Positions 1 to 6,531 of a stretch of DNA of 6,787 nt are shown here, one piece after another (the first letter of the stretch is position 1; each line of letters opens with the position of its first letter). The notes beneath the pieces were generated by a model. That model was not told the origin of the DNA, did no database searches, and saw only the letters and a program-made list of their open reading frames with translations. The translations under genes were made by a program, and so were the position numbers. Source of the DNA: an uncultured Collinsella sp. (GTDB lineage: Bacteria > Actinomycetota > Coriobacteriia > Coriobacteriales > Coriobacteriaceae); the NCBI GenBank assembly GCA_900554255.1, contig USGN01000066.1, positions 1-6,787 of the forward strand, given 5' to 3'.

Positions 1-10
1 TCGATGGGGC

Positions 11-86
11 CAACCATGACCGCCTTTTTCGAAAATCGACAGGCCTTCTACCTGCGGTTTTATTTTTCGTTTTCCCGGCATGGTTG
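11..86. repeat. Imperfect inverted repeat at left edge
   Basis: CAACCATG (11-18) is matched by its exact reverse complement CATGGTTG (79-86). Inside, ACCGC (19-23) faces GCGGT (54-58), and the self-complementary AGGCCT (41-46) sits near the centre. The arms are not equidistant from the centre, so any fold would carry bulges. The block CCTGCGGTTTTAT (51-63) reappears in inverse orientation inside the repeat element at the right end of the window (6694-6706), which suggests a dispersed intergenic repeat family. No gene is visible on either strand in 1-246. Confidence 0.45.
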
Positions 87-235
87 AGGGTATCCAATTA
101 AACGTAGTAGATAGGCCCGTTTTGTGGCATACGACCCATTCAAGCCCAATCTCGAAGGCTAAAGAGAGCCTCTCATCCGCACCTGCGAGCGAAAACCAAA
201 TAAAATGAAAGGCAAATGGAAAGCCCGTTTGACGA

Positions 236-241
236 GCGGAG
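236..241 (+). promoter_or_regulatory. Ribosome binding site that sets start at 247
   Basis: GCGGAG lies 5 bases before the ATG at 247, a good Shine-Dalgarno and spacing. The earlier in-frame ATG at 205 is preceded only by an A-rich stretch without a purine-rich GGAG-like motif. This favours ATG 247 as the true start. Confidence 0.65.
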
Positions 242-246
242 AACAT

Positions 247-567
247 ATGCGCGACGTAACCGAAAGCGACTGGAAGCTGTTTAAGAAAATGCTTCCTCAA
301 TGGCAAGAACGTTATATGGAAAAGCTCATCGGCCAGTACGTTGAGATGCTGAACGGCGACAGCGAAGCGTCCAGTAGATTTTGGGCACTAGAAGAGCGCC
401 TCAATAGAGACAAGCTGTCCTCAGGCGTAATTGCAAACGACATTCGCCGCAGCACAATGCACCGCGAGATAGCCAATTTGCTTATCGACAGCGTGATCAC
501 CCTTGACGACCTTGACGGTTTTACCGAAGACATTAAGAGCTATGCGCAACACTGGATTGGCCAGTAA
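247..567 (+). CDS. Conserved hypothetical protein (106 aa)
   Basis: A small soluble, charged protein of unknown function beginning MRDVTESDWKLFKKMLP. No membrane segment, signal peptide or catalytic motif is visible. It looks all-helical, with amphipathic stretches and many Lys/Glu/Arg residues. I recognise the pattern from a family common in Bacillota and Actinomycetota whose members start MRDVT..DWKLFR..LP.WQE.YM. Some database entries label it 'multidrug transporter', but nothing in this sequence supports transport. The start at 247 is chosen over ATG 205 because of the GCGGAG site just before it and because recalled relatives begin at this MRDVT. A possible weak promoter lies at 84-113 (TTGAGG, 18 bases, TAGATA). 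It converges on the ABC permease gene, separated by two hairpins. Confident that it is a gene; function unknown. Confidence 0.75.
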   Translation: MRDVTESDWKLFKKMLPQWQERYMEKLIGQYVEMLNGDSEASSRFWALEERLNRDKLSSGVIANDIRRSTMHREIANLLIDSVITLDDLDGFTEDIKSYAQHWIGQ

Positions 568-600
568 GAGCACTGAACGACAGACATCCCCAGCAAAACG

Positions 601-642
601 GGGCAAACGCTGGGCCACCTAATGGTTGTCCGGCGTTTGCCC
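601..642. terminator. Long hairpin between convergent genes
   Basis: GGGCAAACGC (601-610) pairs perfectly with GCGTTTGCCC (633-642). The interior pairs further in part (CCACC/GGTTG region) around a TAAT loop. On the minus strand it is followed by CGTTTTGC, a short U-tract, so it could act as a second terminator for the ABC operon. On the plus strand there is no T-run, so for the 247-567 gene it would be only a weak or Rho-assisted stop. Confidence 0.5.
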
Positions 643-679
643 AGATAAAACCTGCCAAAATATACCTGTCCCTTTTTGG
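640..679 (-). repeat. 40-bp repeat, copy A (inverted relative to copy B)
   Basis: The minus strand from 679 to 640 matches the plus strand at 4211-4250 at 37 of 40 positions. The shared core has CCAAAAAGGGACAGGT followed, after three bases, by TTTTGGCAGGTTTTAT. The AGGGACAGGT core recalls the REP/RAYT-type palindromic repeats dispersed in many genomes. The family assignment is inference; the duplication is seen directly. Confidence 0.75.
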
Positions 680-685
680 CAGGTT
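643..685 (-). terminator. Rho-independent terminator of the ABC operon
   Basis: Read on the minus strand, AACCTGCCAAAA (685-674) and TTTTGGCAGGTT (660-649) form a perfect 12-bp stem with a 13-base loop, running into TTTTATCT. The permease stop codon (684-686) lies in the outer end of the stem. Most of this terminator consists of a dispersed repeat, also found upstream of the operon at 4211-4250. Confidence 0.65.
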
Positions 686-3449
686 ACTCGGCGCTCTTGA
701 GGGCGCCGACCATGTCGATCTTGTTGAGCGTTCGATTGGTGGCAAGGTTGACGATAAACGTAAAGGCAAAGGCCAGCACCACGGCAAGCACATAGCTCAG
801 CGGCTCGACCTCAACGTCAAAGTACAGCGATGGCATCTGCAGGATGTAGGTAAAGCTCTCGGCCAGCAAGCCGCCTAACGGCACGCCCAGAGCGGCGCCA
901 ATCGCCGTGAGAATCAACGTCTCCTTGTTGACGTAGTGGTGCACCTCGCCGCGACGGAAGCCCAACACCTTAATGGTCGCCAGCTCGCGCTCGCGTTCGG
1001 AGATATTCGTGTTGGACAGCGTAAACACCACCACAAACGATAGGCACGCCGCCATAAAGGTCACGAGCACCACGACGGAATTGATAATCGCAAAGTTCGC
1101 CTCGTAGTTCTGCCAATGTTCGGCCGTGCTCGAAATGGTGAGCCAACCGTCACTCTTAAGATTCTTGCTAAACGCAATCTGGTCGGCCGACGAACCCTTA
1201 AGCAGCACAAAGACGCCGTTGAGGCGTGCGCTTCGACCGAACGCACGCTCATAGGTACTCTGCGTCATGTAAAGCGTGTTGCCCAGATAGTTGAGCGAGA
1301 TGTCGCTGACTTTGACCTTGGCAACATTGAGCGACGAATCCTGGACGTGTGCTGTATCGCCCGGCTGAATCCCCAGCACCAGCTGCGAGCTCTTGCTTAA
1401 ATACACGTCCCCGTCACGCAGGGCGAGCGGTTCTTTGGACTCATCCTCCAAGCGCACGTAATCGCCCAAGTCACCCGTGCGGTCGTCGGGAATCACGATC
1501 AGCTGCACGGTCTCGCTCTTGCCGCCAAATGTAAAGGTGACGTTGTCGGTCATAATCGGCAGGGTCGAGGTCACGGTCACGTCGGAATCCTTGGCCGCGC
1601 TGCGCTCATCCAATGCCGCGCACGTCTGCGAAAAATCGTCGGGATTGGCGACCGCCAGCAAGTCATAGCGCGTGATATGCCCGTACTGCTTGGGCGACAG
1701 CGCGACCGACGTATCACGAATGCCCATGCCGCAAATCACAAGCGCCGTGCAGCCCGCGATGCCAAAGATGGTCATAAAGGCACGCTTTTTGTAGCGGAAC
1801 AGGTTACGCGCTGCCACCTTGTTCAAAAAGCCCATGCGGTGCCAGATAAAGCCGATACGCTCAAGCAAGATACGCGAGCCGGCGCGCGGGGCCTTGGGAC
1901 GCATGAGCGAGGCTGGGGTCTCGGCCATCTCGTGACGACAGGCGATAATCGTGGCGCCCACCACGCCCACGGCAAACAGCGCCACCGAGACGATTGAGGA
2001 CACGATGTCGTACGAAAGCAGCATCTGAGGCAGCGAGTACATGTCGTCGAACACCGTAAACAAGAACAGCGGCAGGCCCACAAAGCCGATGATGTTGCCG
2101 AGCACGCCGCCGATCAGACAAGCCCACAGCGCATAGTCCACGTATTTGGACAGGATGCGCCCGCGCGAATAACCGAGCGCCTTATACAGGCCGATGAGCG
2201 TGCGCTCCTCCTCAACCATACGCGTGGCGGTGGTGAGGCTGATGAGCACGGCGACGATAAAGAAGATAAACGGGAACACCGTGGCGATGGCCTCAATTGA
2301 CGAGCTATCGCTTTCCACGCTCGAGTAGCTTGCGATATTGCCGCGGTCCTGGATGTACCACGTACATTCGCCTAGATCGGAAAGCTCGGCGCGGGCATCG
2401 GCGAATTGTTGGTTGGCGGCGGCGCGGCGCTGGTCCAACTCGGCCTGAGCTTGGACGCGCTCCTCGCTGCCCTCGGCCATACGGTCGATGTTGCCCTGTT
2501 CAATCCCAAAGAGCATATTCGCCTGGCGCTCGGCCGCATCCAAGCTTGTCGGCGTGTCGACCGTCAGCTCCTGAGCGCGCGCCTTCTCACGCTCCTCGCG
2601 GATCTTCTCTATATTGCCCTTGACCTCATTGATCTTTGCCGCGTAGGAATCCGAATAGGAGTTGAGGCTCTTGGCTCCCTCGACGATCACGTGGACCGCG
2701 GAGTAGGAAGAAGATGTCGCGGCGTCCTCGTTCACATAGAACTTATAGTCCGCAGCCGAAGCAGCGCGAAAGGCGTTGACTGTCGAGTCAGAACTTACAT
2801 CAGTGGGGTCGAGGACCTCAGCCGTAATGGTGTAATCGCCCGCGGCAAACTGGTCCTTGGCACTTTGGTTCGACGAGCTCGCGTCATTGGCGGCAAAACT
2901 CACCGTATCGCCGATTTTCTTGCCCGATGCCTTCAGGAACTTCGAAGTCACCGCGACTTCATCAGCGCTCTCGGGCAAATCGCCGCTCACCAGCACCGGT
3001 TGATCGATATTCTCCTTGGAAAGACTCTGCACGACCACGCGCTCGCGCGTTGTGCCCACGGCGGTGTAGGCGGTCTCGGTGTAGATACCCTCGGCCGTCT
3101 CGACGCCGTCGACCTCTTGGATAGCCGCAAGATCGTCGCGCGTAAGGCCATAGGTCGACTGCACGTTAATGTCATAGACATTCTGCTGGTCAAAATAGGC
3201 GTCGACCGAATCGCGCAAATCTTCGCAGCCTGCCTTAAGACCGCACATCACGCTCACGCCAAGCGCGGTGATGACCACGATAGATAAGAAGCGCTTAAGA
3301 CTGCCGCGGATTGTACGGTAGATGCCACGGCGAAAAACCGTCGGCACCATATCGTTTGAACTTTGGGCGGTGCGATAGGTCGTAAAATCCTGCTCGTGCT
3401 CCATGTTCCGCGCGTCGCGGCGTTGGCTGTTTTGGCGGTCCTGGTCCAT
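684..3449 (-). CDS. FtsX/MacB-type ABC transporter permease
   Basis: Large permease of about 921 residues, partner of the ATPase directly upstream. The layout is the duplicated FtsX type. TM1 is at about 52-72, followed by a large extracytoplasmic region (about 75-385) that contains a charged, Ala/Glu/Arg-rich probable coiled coil (about 265-355). TM2-4 lie at about 387-408, 439-464 and 481-503. The second half has TM5 at about 556-576, an external domain (about 580-785), and TM6-8 at about 789-811, 843-865 and 883-903. Both halves carry the cytoplasmic coupling motif after the first TM of the bundle: EEERTLIGLYKALGYSRGRI and ERERELATIKVLGFRRGEVH. The N-terminal ~40 residues are hydrophilic and cytoplasmic. 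ATG 3449 lies 5 bases after the ATPase stop; GTG 3461 (overlapping that stop) and ATG 3404 are alternatives, none with a strong Shine-Dalgarno. The family exports or extracts peptides, antibiotics or lipoproteins; the substrate here is unknown. Confidence 0.9.
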   Translation of the reverse strand: MDQDRQNSQRRDARNMEHEQDFTTYRTAQSSNDMVPTVFRRGIYRTIRGSLKRFLSIVVITALGVSVMCGLKAGCEDLRDSVDAYFDQQNVYDINVQSTYGLTRDDLAAIQEVDGVETAEGIYTETAYTAVGTTRERVVVQSLSKENIDQPVLVSGDLPESADEVAVTSKFLKASGKKIGDTVSFAANDASSSNQSAKDQFAAGDYTITAEVLDPTDVSSDSTVNAFRAASAADYKFYVNEDAATSSSYSAVHVIVEGAKSLNSYSDSYAAKINEVKGNIEKIREEREKARAQELTVDTPTSLDAAERQANMLFGIEQGNIDRMAEGSEERVQAQAELDQRRAAANQQFADARAELSDLGECTWYIQDRGNIASYSSVESDSSSIEAIATVFPFIFFIVAVLISLTTATRMVEEERTLIGLYKALGYSRGRILSKYVDYALWACLIGGVLGNIIGFVGLPLFLFTVFDDMYSLPQMLLSYDIVSSIVSVALFAVGVVGATIIACRHEMAETPASLMRPKAPRAGSRILLERIGFIWHRMGFLNKVAARNLFRYKKRAFMTIFGIAGCTALVICGMGIRDTSVALSPKQYGHITRYDLLAVANPDDFSQTCAALDERSAAKDSDVTVTSTLPIMTDNVTFTFGGKSETVQLIVIPDDRTGDLGDYVRLEDESKEPLALRDGDVYLSKSSQLVLGIQPGDTAHVQDSSLNVAKVKVSDISLNYLGNTLYMTQSTYERAFGRSARLNGVFVLLKGSSADQIAFSKNLKSDGWLTISSTAEHWQNYEANFAIINSVVVLVTFMAACLSFVVVFTLSNTNISERERELATIKVLGFRRGEVHHYVNKETLILTAIGAALGVPLGGLLAESFTYILQMPSLYFDVEVEPLSYVLAVVLAFAFTFIVNLATNRTLNKIDMVGALKSAE

Positions 3450-3454
3450 GGGCG

Positions 3455-4156
<702 letters not shown>

Positions 4157-4210
4157 CGATCGGTTCCCATCTGGTCGGATAACTCTTTAGTATTACCCAT
4201 TTCACGCCGA

Positions 4211-4250
4211 CCAAAAAGGGACAGGTTCATTTTGGCAGGTTTTATATGGG
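4211..4250 (+). repeat. 40-bp repeat, copy B
   Basis: Inverted partner of 640-679, with 37/40 identity. Here only CCAAAA (4211-4216) and TTTTGG (4230-4235) can pair, so the hairpin is much weaker. There is no plus-strand gene upstream for it to terminate. It lies about 55 bases upstream of the ATPase start, in the ABC operon leader or promoter region. Its presence there argues that it is a dispersed repeat rather than a dedicated terminator. Confidence 0.75.
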
Positions 4251-4357
4251 GAAACGACAGCCATAGATGAGGCGCCGGGGAGGCAGAGAAAACATCAACG
4301 GGATCAGGCCGACCGTCAAACACAACGCACGCGTCTCTATCTGTCAGCAAAATCATT

Positions 4358-4371
4358 CGAACAACTGTTCG
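4358..4371. promoter_or_regulatory. LexA/SOS box upstream of the GyrI-like gene
   Basis: CGAACAACTGTTCG is a perfect inverted repeat (CGAACA and TGTTCG around AC). It fits the Gram-positive/actinobacterial LexA operator CGAAC-N4-GTTCG exactly. It lies just ahead of two overlapping TATGAT hexamers and 57 bases before the ATG of the GyrI-like gene, a position where bound repressor would block RNA polymerase. It is about 200 bases from the divergent ABC operon start, so the GyrI-like gene is the more likely target. The motif is seen; LexA control is inferred. Confidence 0.7.
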
Positions 4372-4375
4372 TTTC

Positions 4376-4386
4376 TATGATATGAT
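4376..4386 (+). promoter_or_regulatory. Probable -10 region of the GyrI-like gene
   Basis: Two overlapping TATGAT hexamers (4376-4381 and 4381-4386) resemble TATAAT. The expected -35 position falls inside or next to the SOS box (TCGAAC at 4357-4362) and is poor. Transcription would begin near 4393, leaving a leader of about 35 bases. Confidence 0.45.
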
Positions 4387-4427
4387 TCCGCTATCTAAGC
4401 AGGCCAATACGCAGAAAGGCGGCCAAC

Positions 4428-5066
4428 ATGGCGTTCGACTTTAAGAAGGAATGCAAGGAGCTCTACAAACCTGCAAGCAAGCCGAGTATCGTAACTGTCC
4501 CGCCTATGAGCTACGTTGCCGTTCGCGGAAAGGGCGACCCAAATACCGAAGGTGGCGAGTATCAAAACGCCCTGCCGCTGCTTTACGGCATCGCCTATAC
4601 CGTCAAGATGTCGAAGAAAGGCTCAAGGAGTATCAAGGGCTATTTCGACTTTGTGGTACCGCCGCTCGAGGGTTTCTGGTGGCAAGACTCCCCGAGCGGC
4701 GACATCGATTATGTACGCAAGGACGATTTCAACTTTATCTCGTGCATTCGCCTGCCCGATTTCGTCACCCGAGATGACTTTGACTGGGCAGTCGCGGAAG
4801 CCACGACCAAAAAGAAACTTAACTTTTCTGCCGTCGAGCTGCTTAAAGTTGACGAGGGCCTCTGCGTTCAATGCATGCACACCGGGCCCTACGACAACGA
4901 ACCGGCGACCGTAGGCGCTATGAATGAATACACGACCGAGCAGGGCTATGTCCCCGACTTCTCAGACACCCGTTTCCATCACGAAATCTATCTCTCCGAT
5001 CCACGCAAATGTGCACCGGAGAAACTTAAGACTGTGGTTCGTCATCCTATCAAGCGCGCTGAATAG
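4428..5066 (+). CDS. GyrI-like domain protein
   Basis: A 212-residue cytosolic protein of the GyrI-like small-molecule-binding family (SHV2 fold). Supporting features are MSYVAVRGKGDPN (27-39), the central VVPPLEGFWW (76-85), EGLCVQCMHTGPYDNEP (143-159), and the C-terminal HHEIYLSDPRKCAPEKLKT (184-202), a hallmark of this subfamily; Glu186 lies in the predicted ligand pocket. There is no HTH or AraC/MerR DNA-binding domain, so it is a stand-alone binding or enzymatic protein rather than a regulator. Established knowledge: some stand-alone GyrI-like proteins hydrolyse cyclopropanoid DNA-alkylating toxins, while others bind drugs or protect gyrase. The ATG at 4428 has an AGAAAGG site about 8 bases upstream. 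A LexA box in its promoter suggests induction by DNA damage. The fold is confident; the actual ligand or reaction is unknown. Confidence 0.88.
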   Translation: MAFDFKKECKELYKPASKPSIVTVPPMSYVAVRGKGDPNTEGGEYQNALPLLYGIAYTVKMSKKGSRSIKGYFDFVVPPLEGFWWQDSPSGDIDYVRKDDFNFISCIRLPDFVTRDDFDWAVAEATTKKKLNFSAVELLKVDEGLCVQCMHTGPYDNEPATVGAMNEYTTEQGYVPDFSDTRFHHEIYLSDPRKCAPEKLKTVVRHPIKRAE

Positions 5067-5097
5067 CGTGGAGCGTCATCTCACGCGCTAGGTTTTA
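5064..5097 (+). terminator. Possible terminator after the GyrI-like gene
   Basis: Starting at the stop codon, GCGTG(G)AG (5066-5073) pairs with CTCACGC (5080-5086) around a 6-base loop, with one bulged G. GCTAGG and TTTTAA follow. The T-run is short and a few bases away from the stem, so it is a weak candidate. Confidence 0.4.
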
Positions 5098-5139
5098 AGC
5101 CAGCCAACCAGCCGCCTCCTAGGCCGTCCGGTAATTATC

Positions 5140-5168
5140 TTGACGCGGCCCGTCGCATCTTATAAGTT
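5140..5168 (+). promoter_or_regulatory. Promoter for the small RNA/Abi_2 unit
   Basis: TTGACG at 5140-5145 matches five of six bases of a consensus -35. Downstream is TATAAG at 5161-5166 (15-base spacing), or TAAGTT at 5163-5168 (17-base spacing). Transcription would begin near 5173, just ahead of the hairpin, leaving almost no leader before it. Confidence 0.55.
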
Positions 5169-5172
5169 TGTT

Positions 5173-5223
5173 TTGCTAAAGCTGGAAAGCCTCTCAACGA
5201 TGCGCAACTCCAGCTCTTTTTCT
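5173..5223 (+). ncRNA. Candidate AbiF-type small RNA
   Basis: A predicted transcript of about 50 nt from the promoter at 5140. AGCTGGA (5180-5186) pairs with TCCAGCT (5209-5215), extendable by two A-U pairs past a bulged C, around a 22-base loop. It is followed by CTTTTTCT, which looks like an intrinsic terminator. It ends about 15 bases before the start codon of an Abi_2 gene. This is the arrangement I recall for the 'abiF RNA motif', a structured RNA found just upstream of AbiF/Abi_2 genes and thought to work with or against the protein. The loop carries AAGCCTCT (5187-5194), the exact complement of the Abi_2 ribosome binding region. Alternatives: a simple terminator of the upstream gene, or an attenuator in the Abi_2 leader. 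The hairpin and T-run are seen directly; the RNA identity is inferred. Confidence 0.55.
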
Positions 5224-5227
5224 ATCA

Positions 5228-5235
5228 AGAGGCTT
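5228..5235 (+). promoter_or_regulatory. Abi_2 ribosome binding site, complementary to the RNA loop
   Basis: AGAGG (5228-5232) lies 5 bases before the ATG at 5238 and is the Shine-Dalgarno of the Abi_2 gene. AGAGGCTT (5228-5235) is an exact reverse complement of AAGCCTCT in the hairpin loop at 5187-5194. Pairing in cis or in trans would hide the ribosome binding site. Confidence 0.55.
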
Positions 5236-5237
5236 AA

Positions 5238-5585
5238 ATGAAATACCGGAAGTCGCGGATATCCATCAACGAACAGATAGCATTATTGACAGAAAACAAG
5301 GGTCTTAAGTGCTCTGATCAAAGCGAACTCGAGCGAGCTTTGGTCGAAGTCGGCCACTACAGACTGTCGGCCTACTGGTTTCCCTACAAAACCAAATGCA
5401 AGTCCGGGATTACCATCTTTCGCGAAGGCACAACATTCGAAACCATCATCTACACGTATGAATTTGACCGAGCCCTCCGGCAGTTAATGTTTGATGCGGT
5501 CGGCAGAATTGAGATCTACCTCAGAAGCAGAATTGCCTATCTTGCCTCTGAGGAACGCGGGCCTTTCTGTTACCCAGATGTCGCC
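5238..5585 (+). pseudogene. Truncated Abi_2 (AbiD/AbiF-type) abortive infection gene
   Basis: The first ~115 codons encode the N-terminal part of an Abi_2 family protein. Visible signatures are SINEQIALL (9-17), GHYRLSAYWFPYK (39-51), FREGTTFETI (61-70), YEFDRALRQLMFDAVGRIEIYLRSRIAY (74-101, key residues Tyr74, Asp77 and Arg78) and GPF (108-110). Intact Abi_2 proteins are about 300 residues, so the C-terminal two-thirds is missing. After about 5580 the frame stays open to a stop at 6627-6629 only by chance, producing a Ser/Arg-rich, low-sense tail antisense to ogt. This is a fusion scar, not a 463-residue protein. The start has a good AGAGG site. Abi_2 proteins act as phage-induced growth arrest or toxin proteins and are related to HEPN RNases. 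In relatives I recall a His at about position 102; Leu is present here. The gene is probably non-functional. Confidence 0.8.
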
Positions 5586-5800
5586 ATAACGAGGCTCAAC
5601 TCGGCATGCCCATCGGGCTTTGCGCCGCGCTGGGATACGCCGCCGTCTTTGGCAGCGCCACCAATACGCTGCTCGCGCCGATCCTTATTGGCTGCGAAGT
5701 CTTCGGCTTTGGCGACTTGCCGAAGTTCTTTATTGTCTGCGTCGTGGCTTACCTGTTCAACATGGATAAGTCGATCTACGCCCTGCAGAAGCGGGCGTAG
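5582..5800 (+). pseudogene. 3' remnant of a ClC-type chloride channel gene
   Basis: In the frame beginning at about 5582 the sequence reads RHNEAQLGMPIGLCAALG, followed by YAAVFGSATNTLLAPILIG, CEVFGFGDLPKFFIVCVVAYLF and SIYALQKRA, then TAG at 5798-5800. Two hydrophobic helices and the FGSATNTLLAPI.IG.EVFG pattern match the C-terminal helices of bacterial voltage-gated (EriC-like) ClC proteins, normally about 400 or more residues. About 70 remain. The ATG at 5606 has no ribosome binding site and lies within the conserved helix, so this is not a separate small protein. The 5' part is absent from this window and is replaced by the Abi_2 fragment in a different frame. The exact joint cannot be fixed closer than roughly 5572-5590. 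Confidence 0.72.
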
Positions 5801-5864
5801 ATGGATGTCCAAGCAGGTGGTCTCAACCGGAAACGGCGTCTTGGCTATGCAAAGTGCTCGAACG

Positions 5865-6443
5865 TTATTCCTCGTACGCGCCCTCAAGCCGGAGCAGCCA
5901 CTCCTTACGGTCGAGGCCGCCGGCATATCCGTTAAGCGAGCCGTCGGCGGCAACCACGCGATGGCACGGCACAATGATCGAAATAGGATTCCGCGCGACC
6001 GCGGCCCCCACGGCACGGGGAGACACAACAGGCGCTTCGTTTCCCGGTACACGATGTCGAGCCGCAACACGCTGGGCGATCTCACCATACGTAGCGACCT
6101 CGCCACGCGGGATAGAAAGCAGCTCAAACCAAACCTCGCGCTGAAACGCCGTACCAATCATATGCAACGGCGGCGTAAACCGAGGTTCCTGCCCTGCAAA
6201 ATAAGCATTCAGCCAAGCCCAAGAACGCTCAAGCACCGAAGAAGCCGCGCCATTTGCCGGACTCACCGAAGACATCCCACCGGTACCAGAAACCGCATCG
6301 GCACCTACGACATACTCCGCATCCTCTTTGAGCAGCGTGGAGCCAAAGTGCTCCTGCCCCTCAAACCAAAGCCCCGTCAGACCGCGGCCATCAGCGGCAA
6401 GCAAGATTTCGCCCAAAGGCGAAGCAAACGTCGTCGTGACCAC
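5865..6443 (-). CDS. ogt: Methylated-DNA--protein-cysteine S-methyltransferase
   Basis: A 192-residue suicide repair protein that moves an alkyl group from O6-alkylguanine (or O4-alkylthymine) in DNA to its own cysteine. The active-site motif IIVPCHRV is intact (Cys160, His161, Arg162). GTAFQREVW (97-105), ATYGEIAQRV (117-126, DNA-binding helix), RAVGAAVARNP (143-153) and NGYAGGLDRKEWLL (171-184) follow the family order. The N-terminal domain begins TTFASPLGEILLAADGRGL. Two insertions make it longer than usual (typical members are about 160-175 residues): a Gly/Ser/Ala-rich linker at about 48-70, and RHRVPGNEAPVV (129-140) before RAVG. The start is GTG at 6443 with AAAGGAG 6 bases upstream. 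It has no Ada-type regulator domain and no visible SOS box. It converges on the ClC remnant with a 64-base gap. Confidence 0.95.
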   Translation of the reverse strand: MVTTTFASPLGEILLAADGRGLTGLWFEGQEHFGSTLLKEDAEYVVGADAVSGTGGMSSVSPANGAASSVLERSWAWLNAYFAGQEPRFTPPLHMIGTAFQREVWFELLSIPRGEVATYGEIAQRVAARHRVPGNEAPVVSPRAVGAAVARNPISIIVPCHRVVAADGSLNGYAGGLDRKEWLLRLEGAYEE

Positions 6444-6449
6444 CAGCGG

Positions 6450-6456
6450 CTCCTTT
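6450..6456 (-). promoter_or_regulatory. Strong Shine-Dalgarno that sets the GTG start of ogt
   Basis: On the minus strand AAAGGAG precedes GTG 6443 by 6 bases. This is the best ribosome binding site in the window and supports the non-ATG start. Confidence 0.8.
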
Positions 6457-6531
6457 CAAAACTCCGCACCATAATACCGCGAATTGTGCAGACAACCTCG
6501 CAGATACGTCCGGACAGACTCGATTGTCCAA

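Noticed and set aside
164..176. GAGCCTCTCA upstream of the 247 gene resembling the loop of the small RNA at 5187
   Set aside because: Only a short match with no comparable hairpin, T-run or promoter around it; probably chance.
205..246. Upstream ATG start for the 106-residue protein (120 aa form)
   Set aside because: There is no Shine-Dalgarno before 205, whereas GCGGAG precedes ATG 247 at good spacing and recalled relatives start at MRDVT.
2406..3287. Plus-strand 293-codon ORF opposite the permease
   Set aside because: It has no ribosome binding site or recognisable domain and lies fully antisense to a well-supported permease. It is a codon-bias shadow.
4157..4356. N-terminal extension or separate minus-strand ORF (3997-4356) upstream of the ATPase
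   Set aside because: It is in a different frame from the ATPase, covers the repeat and promoter region, and has no conserved sequence.
5606..5800. Independent 64-residue membrane protein starting at ATG 5606
   Set aside because: It has no ribosome binding site, and ClC-like sequence continues upstream of the ATG in the same frame. It is a gene remnant.
5570..6157. Minus-strand 195-codon ORF overlapping ogt and the ClC remnant
   Set aside because: It is in a different frame from ogt, with no domain and no ribosome binding site.
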